From the NCBI GenBank assembly GCA_045531285.1, contig JAZSDT010000161.1, positions 1 through 29,740 of the forward strand: DNA of 29,740 nucleotides. Reading direction: 5' to 3'. This document shows, piece after piece, positions 7,758-15,392 of the stretch. Position numbers and translations under genes: made by a program. Under the pieces are notes generated by a model that was not told where the DNA came from, made no database searches, and saw nothing but the letters and a program-made list of their open reading frames with translations. Each line of letters begins with the position of its first letter. Within the stretch, counting starts at the first letter, position 1. This DNA is from RGIG6353 sp045531285 (lineage in GTDB: Bacteria; Bacillota; Clostridia; Oscillospirales; SIG627).

Positions 7758-10700
7758 GAGCATCAAGACTATTTTTGTTTTGACAATAGCTGTATTATTC
7801 GCCCTTGGCGGACTTTCGGGAGTTGCAATGGCAGCGGACCTTACCGAAACCGAGGGTCAAACAACCTTTACGAAAAAAGTCGTTGTCTACAATATGGATA
7901 TACACATAGATGACAACGGTGTAGAGTATTTTCCTATTCAGGTTTACACTGCGATCGATTCGCTGAGCTACAAAGAGGTAGGTATGTCTATGACGGTTTC
8001 CTCCCTCAGCGGCTCTTTTGGTGCAAGAACACAGACAAAAAACACAAAAACAGTGTACACAAGAATGGTTTTCAACGACCCTGATGAAGGCATGAAATAC
8101 TATTCTGCTTCAACCCTTGGCGGTGCGTACATATACGGTCACCAGATGCTTTTCATGGCAAACAACTGGACAGGTTCAGACGTTCAGATAGCGATTACTC
8201 CATATGCCATAGATGCAAACGACAATACGATTTACGGCTCGACTATCTACGTAACGGATGCCGAAATCGACAAAAGAGACCCGGGCAAGACCTTGTTTGC
8301 ACAGAAGGAAACTATTACTTCAAACACAGAAACAAACGTTGCCATAGGTGACGCTATCAAGCTGGGCGACCTTTTTGCCGCGGCAGACGGCGTGACAATA
8401 AACAGTGCAAGAGTGAAGGTTACCGTAGAGGGTGCTACCTACACTCCCAACGAAAGCGACTGGACCCAGGGTACAGTTGTATTTGATACAACAGGAACTG
8501 CAAAAATTACTGTCAAGGACGGCTACAATATCGCTTCGACCTTGACCTTTGAAATAGCGGCGATTGAAAAGTTTACCGCAAAAACTGTTGATTCAATAGA
8601 AGAGGGCACGACTCTTACTCTGGGCGATATATTTGAAACAGTTCAGGGCGTGACAATAGACAGCGCAAAGGTAACCCTTGACGTAAGCGAAGGAGTGACC
8701 TACGTAGCTAACGAAAGCGACTGGACCCAGGGAAATGTTACCTTTGACAGTGAGGGTACAGCAACAGTAACGATCAACGAAGGTACAAATATTCCCGTAA
8801 CAGCCGAGATAACAGTACTCCCCAAGCCAATCGAGAAGTTTGCGGCAACCGAGCTTGACCAGGTATACGCCGAGAGCACAGTAACGTTGGGTGAGCTGTT
8901 CACAGCAAAAGACGGAGTAGAAATAGACAGCGCAAAGGTAACCCTTGACGTAAGCGAAGGAGTGACCTACGCAGCTAACGAAAGCGACTGGACCCAGAGC
9001 ACTCTTACCTTTGACGTGGGCACTGCAACTGTGACTATCAACGAGGATATAAACATCCCTGTATCAACATCGGTTACAGTACTTCCCATAGATAAGTTCA
9101 CAATAAAGTTTGAGAATACTGATGAATACGTTTACAGAGTAGGCAGTGTAAACAACGTAGCACTTGGAAGTCTCTTTAGTTCAACTAATGCCGACAGCGA
9201 AAGCGTTACCGTGACAGTTACCAATAAATCGGGTACTGCATCGGGTACGTTTACCCCTAATGCTGCCGACTGGACTGCCGCTACGATCAAGTTCGCGGGA
9301 ACAGGTATGGTTGAAGTAACTGTTTCGGATGCAAACAGCAATCCTTTGAGCCTTGACCTTGAGGTAGTTAACGCTACAAACGTAACCTCGTACTCGGGAC
9401 TTGGAAACAGAAACTCTGTTCTTCTTGACAATATCACAATGCCCTCGGGTAGCTATTACATTTCGGGTGCGACCCTTTACGGTAACGGCTTTACCTTTGA
9501 CGTAAGAAACGGAGATTACACAGGTTCGGGCTATTTGTCAAGCAACTATCTTATCCTTATGTCAAATGCCACCATTGACAACACGAAGATCGTCGGCGCA
9601 GTATACACCAAATACGGAGCAACCGTAAGCAGTGATTACAACAGAGCCGCAATTCTTTGTTTAGGAAATAACACTATTACAAACTCATTCGTTTCAAACT
9701 GTGCCGCTCCCGTTCGTATTACAAGCGGAAACCTTGAGATTTCAGATACTATTCTTAAGGGCGGTAACTTTGCAAACCTCGATATAAGAAACGGTCACGT
9801 TACACTTAACAACGTTACCACTATAAACCAGTATAATTCAAACGATGCCGGCAGTGACGGAAGTGTTCCCGTGGGACTTGGCGTAGTTGTTTACTACGAG
9901 CAGGTTCTGGATACGACCACGATCGACATAAAGGGAACCTTTAAGCAGTATAACGTTTTGTCGGAATCACAGGCAGAATCGATCAAGGACACCTCAGCCA
10001 GAACTCTTGCGGTTGCAATGTTCAACAGCGATTACTCGACAGTACAGTACAACGACGGCAATGATGTTTGGGTAAACGCAGGTATTATATCAATGACAAG
10101 TGGCGTGGATGACGACAACGTAAGTGACGTCAGCGGATATCAGCACATATATCCCGTATTCCAGGGAGCTAAGGGATATCTCCACACCTTCAAGCCCGAT
10201 GCTTCGTCGGTATCTGCAGTGGCTCCCGAATATGAAGCAACGGCTCAGGGAGCGATAGCACCCTCATACAGCTTCGACTATACCACCAAGAACTTTGTAG
10301 AAAAGACAGAGGGTTCAAACAACTATTGCTACGAAAGTGACGGAACAGTTCATATTGCAATGGACCAGGGTGAAAGCTTCAGCTGGGATACCTCGATCCT
10401 TACCGTTACAAAGAACGGCTCAAGTCTTGATTACACTGTTTCAATGAACGGTACCGACTACACAGGCAAGTCTATCGTATTTGATACGTCGGGAACCTAC
10501 GTTGTAGAATATACCTATTCCGACCCCAACAACTATACGGTTGACGCGGAAGGTAATGTAACTACCTACTCTGTAAGCTATACCAAGCAGGTATATATTT
10601 CAGTGGCTGTAATTGCACCCGATGCAAAGAACGCTACGTTTACCTTTGGCAGTGCCGGAACGTCAGCCAAGACCGTAACCATTGGCAACGACACCTACGT

Positions 10701-11940
10701 TATGCCCGACGTATCGGGTACAAGCTCTACAGTGGGCAGTATAACGGTTAGCGGAACTACAGTGTATTACCCCATTGTAAACGCCTATACGTCAGACGGA
10801 GCAACTGAACACAGCAGTTTTAATTCTTGGTATATGTGTTATCCCGTCTTCAAAAATGTTGTGAGCATAACCGACTATTCCGACGGAGGTACGGGTGCGG
10901 AGGAGTATTATAACAGCTCTACTACAACGATGCCGGCAAATCTGTCACTTATTGCGTATACACAGTATTATAAGAGCAGTTCAGCTCCTTCGGGAAGCGT
11001 GACGTTTAATACTACCGGTGGAGCTGCAAAGGCGTTCAGATACGAAGCAGGAAACGATGCAGCCTCCACTCCCACAACGTTGAGCAACGTGCTTATTTAC
11101 GCTTCTCCCACTTTGTCAAATAACGCAAGAGACGAGATGTACGGTCTTGTGAAGTATCAGTACACAGATAATGCGGGAGCAATTTATAATTACGTTGTAG
11201 GCTACCATGCGCCTCAAACCACAGTTAAATCTATTACTTGCTTGGCAGAGGGCACTCTCATTACGCTTGCCGACGGTTCACAGAAGAAGGTAGAGGACAT
11301 AACGACAGAGGACGACCTTCTTGTATTCAACCACGAGACAGGCAAGTACGAGGCAGGTAAGCTTTGGTTTACTGACCATACCGGTGATTTGGCGGCAAAC
11401 AGAAGCATAATCAATCTTAAATTCTCCGACGGCACTGTTACAAGAATAAGCTACGAGCATTCATTCTTTGACCTTGACCTTATGAAATACGTATTCATCA
11501 GAGAAGACAACGTGAGCGAATACGTCGGCCATCGCTTTGTTAAAACACTGTGGGACGGCGAAGAGTTCACCAACGGAGAGGTAACGCTCACAGAGGCGTA
11601 CGTAACCGTAGAAAATATCAAGGTATACGGTCCCATTTCGGAATATCACTTAAATATGGTATCCGACTCGCTTCTTACAATGCCTTCCTTCAACTTCGGA
11701 GTAACAGGCTTCATCAACATCTTCGATTACGAAGAGGATCTGAGCTACGACGATGAAAAGATGGCGGCGGATATTGAAAAGTACGGATTGTTCACCTATG
11801 ACGATTTCAGCAACGTAATGTCTCTTGAAGATTACAACAAGACTCCTATGCCTTACTTCAAGGTTTCTATCGGCAAGGGATATCTCACCTATGAAGAAAT
11901 TGAGATGACTCTCACATATCTTGCCGAAAACGGATTTTAA
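7750..11940 (+). CDS. Large secreted protein with Ig-like repeats, beta-helix-like region and C-terminal Hint domain
   Basis: 1396 residues. Signal peptide MVKSIKTIFVLTIAV... cut near VAMA|AD. Order: residues ~33-180 are a module shared with the C-terminus of the 2394 protein (YTAIDSLSYKEVG, LGGAYIYG, ITPYAIDAN, YVTDAEI); ~184-545 hold four ~85-residue Ig-like repeats marked by ESDWTQG; ~546-760 look like a right-handed beta-helix (ITNSF, ISDTI, LDIRNG, LNNVT); ~840-970 form another Ig/PKD-like part. From Cys1164 (nt 11239) there is a Hint-type domain: CLAEGTLITLADGS, VEDI, then RISYEHSFF with the block-B His, and YHLNMVSDSLLTMPSF. An acidic ~75-residue tail follows. Hint domains autocleave by N-S acyl shift; splicing is not supported because no clear C-terminal Asn plus nucleophile is seen. 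Last gene of the surface operon. Confidence 0.85.
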   Translation: MVKSIKTIFVLTIAVLFALGGLSGVAMAADLTETEGQTTFTKKVVVYNMDIHIDDNGVEYFPIQVYTAIDSLSYKEVGMSMTVSSLSGSFGARTQTKNTKTVYTRMVFNDPDEGMKYYSASTLGGAYIYGHQMLFMANNWTGSDVQIAITPYAIDANDNTIYGSTIYVTDAEIDKRDPGKTLFAQKETITSNTETNVAIGDAIKLGDLFAAADGVTINSARVKVTVEGATYTPNESDWTQGTVVFDTTGTAKITVKDGYNIASTLTFEIAAIEKFTAKTVDSIEEGTTLTLGDIFETVQGVTIDSAKVTLDVSEGVTYVANESDWTQGNVTFDSEGTATVTINEGTNIPVTAEITVLPKPIEKFAATELDQVYAESTVTLGELFTAKDGVEIDSAKVTLDVSEGVTYAANESDWTQSTLTFDVGTATVTINEDINIPVSTSVTVLPIDKFTIKFENTDEYVYRVGSVNNVALGSLFSSTNADSESVTVTVTNKSGTASGTFTPNAADWTAATIKFAGTGMVEVTVSDANSNPLSLDLEVVNATNVTSYSGLGNRNSVLLDNITMPSGSYYISGATLYGNGFTFDVRNGDYTGSGYLSSNYLILMSNATIDNTKIVGAVYTKYGATVSSDYNRAAILCLGNNTITNSFVSNCAAPVRITSGNLEISDTILKGGNFANLDIRNGHVTLNNVTTINQYNSNDAGSDGSVPVGLGVVVYYEQVLDTTTIDIKGTFKQYNVLSESQAESIKDTSARTLAVAMFNSDYSTVQYNDGNDVWVNAGIISMTSGVDDDNVSDVSGYQHIYPVFQGAKGYLHTFKPDASSVSAVAPEYEATAQGAIAPSYSFDYTTKNFVEKTEGSNNYCYESDGTVHIAMDQGESFSWDTSILTVTKNGSSLDYTVSMNGTDYTGKSIVFDTSGTYVVEYTYSDPNNYTVDAEGNVTTYSVSYTKQVYISVAVIAPDAKNATFTFGSAGTSAKTVTIGNDTYVMPDVSGTSSTVGSITVSGTTVYYPIVNAYTSDGATEHSSFNSWYMCYPVFKNVVSITDYSDGGTGAEEYYNSSTTTMPANLSLIAYTQYYKSSSAPSGSVTFNTTGGAAKAFRYEAGNDAASTPTTLSNVLIYASPTLSNNARDEMYGLVKYQYTDNAGAIYNYVVGYHAPQTTVKSITCLAEGTLITLADGSQKKVEDITTEDDLLVFNHETGKYEAGKLWFTDHTGDLAANRSIINLKFSDGTVTRISYEHSFFDLDLMKYVFIREDNVSEYVGHRFVKTLWDGEEFTNGEVTLTEAYVTVENIKVYGPISEYHLNMVSDSLLTMPSFNFGVTGFINIFDYEEDLSYDDEKMAADIEKYGLFTYDDFSNVMSLEDYNKTPMPYFKVSIGKGYLTYEEIEMTLTYLAENGF
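8655..8997 (+). repeat. Near-identical 76-base direct repeats within the Ig-like region
   Basis: Bases 8655-8730 and 8922-8997 are identical except for one position (TACGTAG against TACGCAG). They encode IDSAKVTLDVSEGVTY.ANE in the second and third Ig-like repeats. Flanking parts of the same repeats have diverged clearly. Confidence 0.9.
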
Positions 11941-11970
11941 TAAGCGGAAAGCTTTCGGCTATACAAAAAC

Positions 11971-12005
11971 AGAGCTAAGATATCTTTAAAAGGTATCTTA
12001 GCTCT
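11971..12005. terminator. Bidirectional terminator between convergent genes
   Basis: 12-bp stem AGAGCTAAGATA / TATCTTAGCTCT (11971-11982 with 11994-12005). T-rich DNA follows on the plus strand (TTGCTTTATA) and A-rich DNA precedes it (CAAAAAC), which gives a T run on the minus strand. It can end both the surface operon and the regulator gene. Confidence 0.8.
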
Positions 12006-12023
12006 TTGCTTTATATGGAAGCT

Positions 12024-12554
12024 CTATAATCCAGTCTCGCCGTTATGCTTTGTTTGACTATTGTCAACGTTACGGTAGGCGAGCTTTGACCGCGGATGCA
12101 ATCCGTATTTTCTCAAGGTCTTTTTACGGGGGTAGGTCTGCCTGAAGCGTTTTTTTGATTTCAGCCGCCGTGCCTTCATTATACAGGGAACCATATGCTT
12201 GTGCAGTTCCTTTCTTGCCTTGGATGAGATGCGGTATACCTGCCTTTCACAGTAAGTAAAGTTCTCTGCAAATTCTTCATTGGTCATACAGTACAAATAT
12301 TTGCAAGTAAGATAATTCGACAGCCTTGTATCCGATATTTTTGATATCGCTTTTTGAAGTCTTTTGGTTTCATGGCTGAGAATGCGTTTCTTCCTCTCAT
12401 ACTCTCTTTCCAATTCCTCATAATCCACAAATTCAATCATCTCTCTGACAGGCAGCTTCCCACCTGTACTCACCCTACTCATCGCCTTTTTCATACCCAG
12501 AACTGTGTCTCTGTAATTTTCGTAAGCGACGAGATACCTATCAATATTCATCAT
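12024..12554 (-). CDS. Phage-type sigma-like regulator (ArpU/RinA/DUF1492-like)
   Basis: 176 residues from the ATG at 12554 (a second ATG follows directly at 12551). The start is chosen because AAAGG lies upstream and the promoter at 12607-12635 fits; a longer in-frame extension to 12740 would cross that promoter. Residues ~40-75 are a charged helical stretch. Residues ~75-120 (ISDTRLSNYLTCKYLY...TNEEFAENFTYCERQVYRISSKARKELHKH) have the look of a sigma-70 region-4 helix-turn-helix, as in phage late-gene activators of the ArpU/RinA/DUF1492 group. No other phage gene is present. The last ~26 residues, from Tyr150, are encoded by a dispersed REP-like element. Probably a DNA-binding regulator; family placement is moderate. 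Confidence 0.7.
   Translation of the reverse strand: MMNIDRYLVAYENYRDTVLGMKKAMSRVSTGGKLPVREMIEFVDYEELEREYERKKRILSHETKRLQKAISKISDTRLSNYLTCKYLYCMTNEEFAENFTYCERQVYRISSKARKELHKHMVPCIMKARRLKSKKRFRQTYPRKKTLRKYGLHPRSKLAYRNVDNSQTKHNGETGL
12036..12105 (-). repeat. REP-like element, copy A (inside a coding region)
   Basis: Matches copies at 17206-17271 and 18074-18150. On the plus strand it runs CTCGCCG...TTTGTTTG.CTATTGT...GG.TAGGCGAGC..TG.CCGCGGATGC.ATCCG. It holds the inverted pairs CTCGCC/GGCGAG and CGGAT/ATCCG. Here it is translated as the C-terminal tail of the regulator at 12024. Confidence 0.8.
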
Positions 12555-12606
12555 TCTCACGCCTTTCAATTTTTTCTTCTTTTTACCTCCTTTTCGGTTT
12601 GTAGTT

Positions 12607-12635
12607 ATAATACCATATTTTAGTAATTTTGTCAA
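12607..12635 (-). promoter_or_regulatory. Promoter of the regulator gene
   Basis: On the minus strand: TTGACA (12635-12630), 17-base spacer, TATTAT (12612-12607), about 50 bases upstream of the start at 12554. Confidence 0.75.
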
Positions 12636-12639
12636 GTGG

Positions 12640-12661
12640 AAATTACGAAATTTCGTAATTT
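12640..12661. promoter_or_regulatory. Perfect 22-base palindrome, operator-like
   Basis: Two perfect 11-base half-sites AAATTACGAAA / TTTCGTAATTT with no spacer. It sits 5 bases upstream of the -35 box of the regulator promoter and 37 bases upstream of the -35 box of the rhamnulokinase promoter. It is not followed by a T run that would make it a terminator, and its place between divergent promoters suggests a dimeric regulator site. Confidence 0.7.
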
Positions 12662-12697
12662 TGAAAAAGGATAACATAAATTTATGACAAGAGGGCA

Positions 12698-12726
12698 TTG
12701 ACAAATACATATAAAAAAAGTATAAT
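12698..12726 (+). promoter_or_regulatory. Consensus promoter of the rhamnulokinase gene
   Basis: TTGACA at 12698-12703, 17-base spacer, TATAAT at 12721-12726: a full consensus match. A ribosome binding site AAAGGAG follows at 12745-12751. Confidence 0.9.
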
Positions 12727-12761
12727 TTAAACAAGAACAATATAAAAGGAGAAATATAACT

Positions 12762-14237
12762 ATGCTTAAAATGTTAGCAATAGACCTTGGTGCTTCAAGC
12801 GGTAGAGGCATTGTAGGTTCATTTGACGGTAATAAGCTTTATCTTCGTGAAAATCACCGTTTCCCCAACGAGCCGGTTCTTATTAACGGCTCTTTCAGAT
12901 GGGATATAATGAGAATTTTCCACGAGATCAAATTAGCTCTCGGTAAGTGCGTAAATTCAGACGATAAGGACATTGCCTCCATGGGTATTGATACCTGGGG
13001 CGTTGACGTAGGATTTCTTGACAAGGCGGGACAGCTTATGCAGAATCCCTACAACTACCGTGATACCCGTACAACAGGTATTTTGGAAAAGGCGTTTAAG
13101 ATAGTACCGGCAGACGAGATATATAAGACTACCGGTAACCAGTTCATGAACTTTAACACTCTCTTTCAGCTTCTTGCAACCAAGCTTTCAGACGATCCCT
13201 GGGTGCTTGAAAAGGCTGATAAGATGCTCTTTACTCCCGACCTTCTCAACTATTTCCTGACAGGTATTGCAAAGAGTGAATACACTATCGCATCAACCTC
13301 TCAGATGCTCAACGCAAAGGAGCGCAATTGGGATTTTGAGCTTCTCAAGAAGTTTGATATGCCCACACATCTTCTTCAGGACATCGTTATGCCCGGAAAC
13401 GTTCTCGGCGACCTTCTTCCTGCAATTACAGACGAGATAGGACAGCTTAACGCAAAGGTTATTAACGTTACCGCGCACGATACGGCTTCTGCTGTTGTCA
13501 GCGTTCCTGCAGACCACGATAATTTCGTTTACATAAGCAGTGGTACCTGGTCACTTATGGGATGTGAATGCCCTGAGCCCATTATCAATGATATAACAAC
13601 AAAATACAACTTTACCAACGAGGGCGGCTACGGTAGAACTATCCGTCTCCTTAAGAACATTATGGGTCTCTGGCTTGAACAGGAATCAAAGCGTCAGTGG
13701 GAGCGTGAAGGTGAAAAGACTACCTACGATCAGCTTTCGGATATGGCAATGGCATCAGAGCCTCTCAAGTGCTTTATCGATCCCGATGCACCCGAGTTTG
13801 CACCTCCCGGAGACGAGCCTCGCAGAATTGCAGAGTTCTGCCGCCGTACAGGTCAGTACGTTCCTCAGACAAAGGGCGAAATCGTTCGTTGTATCTTCGA
13901 GAGCCTTGCAATGAAGTACCGTTACACCGTTGAAAAGATTGAAGAGATCAGCGGTAAGAAGGTTCCCTACATCAATATTGTAGGCGGCGGTACAAAGGAA
14001 GCTCCTCTGTGTCAGCTTGCGGCAAACGCTTGTGGTAAGCCCGTATATGCAGGTCCCGTTGAGGCTACTGCGATTGGTAATATTGCTGTTCAGGCAATGG
14101 CGCTGGGCGAGATCAAGGATATCCACGAAGCTCGCGAGATAGTTCGTAATTCATTCGAGATCAAGTGCTATGAGCCTGTTGGAACAGATGCATTTGACGC
14201 GGCATATGACAGATTCGTTTCTATCTTAGGCAAGTAA
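12762..14237 (+). CDS. rhaB: Rhamnulokinase
   Basis: 491 residues, FGGY carbohydrate kinase family. It phosphorylates L-rhamnulose to L-rhamnulose 1-phosphate with ATP in the cytoplasm. Seen: the N-terminal phosphate loop AIDLGASSGRG near 6-16, ENHRFPN with the FRWDI stretch typical of RhaB, MGIDTWGVD, the catalytic-Asp motif AHDTASAV in the middle, YISSGTWSLMG after it, and the ATP-site GGGTKEAPLCQLAAN near the C-terminus. Length agrees with the family. No rhamnose isomerase or aldolase lies in the window, so the rest of the pathway must be elsewhere, or the enzyme may act on a related ketose. It has its own consensus promoter and is followed by a hairpin terminator. Confidence 0.9.
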   Translation: MLKMLAIDLGASSGRGIVGSFDGNKLYLRENHRFPNEPVLINGSFRWDIMRIFHEIKLALGKCVNSDDKDIASMGIDTWGVDVGFLDKAGQLMQNPYNYRDTRTTGILEKAFKIVPADEIYKTTGNQFMNFNTLFQLLATKLSDDPWVLEKADKMLFTPDLLNYFLTGIAKSEYTIASTSQMLNAKERNWDFELLKKFDMPTHLLQDIVMPGNVLGDLLPAITDEIGQLNAKVINVTAHDTASAVVSVPADHDNFVYISSGTWSLMGCECPEPIINDITTKYNFTNEGGYGRTIRLLKNIMGLWLEQESKRQWEREGEKTTYDQLSDMAMASEPLKCFIDPDAPEFAPPGDEPRRIAEFCRRTGQYVPQTKGEIVRCIFESLAMKYRYTVEKIEEISGKKVPYINIVGGGTKEAPLCQLAANACGKPVYAGPVEATAIGNIAVQAMALGEIKDIHEAREIVRNSFEIKCYEPVGTDAFDAAYDRFVSILGK

Positions 14238-14274
14238 AGAGGACTGCTCGCTTACCTGAATTTTCAAATCATAT

Positions 14275-14307
14275 AATAAAGGGGCTGTGCTTTACAGCCC
14301 CTTTATT
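14275..14307 (+). terminator. Terminator after rhaB
   Basis: 14-bp perfect stem AATAAAGGGGCTGT / ACAGCCCCTTTATT (14275-14288 with 14294-14307), loop GCTTT. The T-rich arm is within the stem. It lies 23 bases before the next start codon, and no separate promoter was recognised for that gene, so read-through is likely. Confidence 0.75.
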
Positions 14308-14329
14308 AAGCGATACGTAGGAGAACAAT

Positions 14330-15382
14330 ATGCAATATAACAAGCTTGAAACACCTGCACTTATAGTCGATGAGTGTATTTTAAAGTATAATATGCAGGC
14401 AATGAACAAGATTCTGGAGGGAACGGGACTTAAGCTCAGACCCCATTACAAATCGCACAAATGTGCCGCTATTGCAAAGATGCAAATGGAAAACGGAGCA
14501 ATCGGTATGACCTGTGCCAAGCTTTGTGAGTTAGAGGACTTGATTGACGTAGGTATTGAGGACGTTCTTGTTGCAAACCAGATAGTTGACAAAAAGAAAA
14601 TAGCAAGAGTCGCCCAGCTTGCAGGCGATTGCAGAATAACTGTGTGCGTTGACTCTGAGGAAAATATCCGCGATCTGTCCTCTGCCGCACTTCAATCGGG
14701 TAATATTATACACTGCCTTGTTGAGTTCGACATAGGCATGGAGCGTTGCGGAGTGGTAAAGCAGGAGCAGGTGCTTAACCTTGCAAAATGCATTATCGAC
14801 TCTCCCAATCTGGAATTTGACGGCATACAGGCGTATGCAGGGCATATTTCTCACATAGTTGACAGGGAAGAGCGCATTGCGAAAACCGAATCTAATCACA
14901 GAAGGCTCAAGCTTCTCATAACCTATCTCAAAAAGAACGGAATAGAGGTCAAAACGGTATCTGGCGGAAGCACCGGCACTGCAGAGATAAAGGCAATGAA
15001 GGGCTTGTACACCGAGCTTCAGGCAGGAAGCTATCTGTTTATGGACGCAACCTATCGCGACCTGGAGCTGCCCTTTAAAAATTCGCTGTTTATTGTTACC
15101 GAGGTTATCAGCAGCAGAGACGGTATCACTGTGGTTGATGCGGGAGTAAAGACCTGCGGAGTTGACCAGGGAATGCCCACTGTTTGCTCATACGGTGTAA
15201 AGAAGATAGTTGCCAGTGAAGAGCATTTTCAACTCCACAAAATGTCTGCCGAGGTAAAACCCGGACAGCGCATTATGCTCATCCCCGGACATTGCTGTTC
15301 AACGATAAACCTGCACAAAAAGATGTATCTTGTCAGATATGGCAAGGTTATGGACAGATTACTTATAACAGGACGTGCATAG
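14330..15382 (+). CDS. D-threonine aldolase / D-serine dehydratase-like PLP enzyme
   Basis: 350 residues, fold-type III PLP protein of the alanine-racemase-N superfamily; cytoplasmic. Seen: N-terminal LETPALIVDE, the PLP-lysine motif RPHYKSHK (Lys41), IEFD-like strand LVEFDIGMERCG, SGGSTGT as phosphate-binding glycine loop, and PGHCCSTINLH near the C-terminus with His321 and Cys323. These correspond to the metal-binding His-x-Cys of D-threonine aldolases and eukaryotic-type D-serine dehydratases. It probably cleaves or deaminates a D-3-hydroxy amino acid; the exact substrate is unknown. Start preceded by TAGGAG. The following gene begins 10 bases after its stop codon, so they form an operon. 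Confidence 0.85.
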   Translation: MQYNKLETPALIVDECILKYNMQAMNKILEGTGLKLRPHYKSHKCAAIAKMQMENGAIGMTCAKLCELEDLIDVGIEDVLVANQIVDKKKIARVAQLAGDCRITVCVDSEENIRDLSSAALQSGNIIHCLVEFDIGMERCGVVKQEQVLNLAKCIIDSPNLEFDGIQAYAGHISHIVDREERIAKTESNHRRLKLLITYLKKNGIEVKTVSGGSTGTAEIKAMKGLYTELQAGSYLFMDATYRDLELPFKNSLFIVTEVISSRDGITVVDAGVKTCGVDQGMPTVCSYGVKKIVASEEHFQLHKMSAEVKPGQRIMLIPGHCCSTINLHKKMYLVRYGKVMDRLLITGRA

Positions 15383-15392
15383 AGGTGTTATT

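Noticed and set aside
11239..11940. Splicing intein
   Set aside because: There is no convincing C-terminal His-Asn plus Ser/Thr/Cys junction, no homing endonuclease, and the remaining tail does not continue an interrupted domain.
12554..12740. N-terminal extension of the regulator
   Set aside because: The extra residues would be encoded across the gene's own promoter and the palindrome and lack a ribosome binding site; the start at 12554 is better placed.
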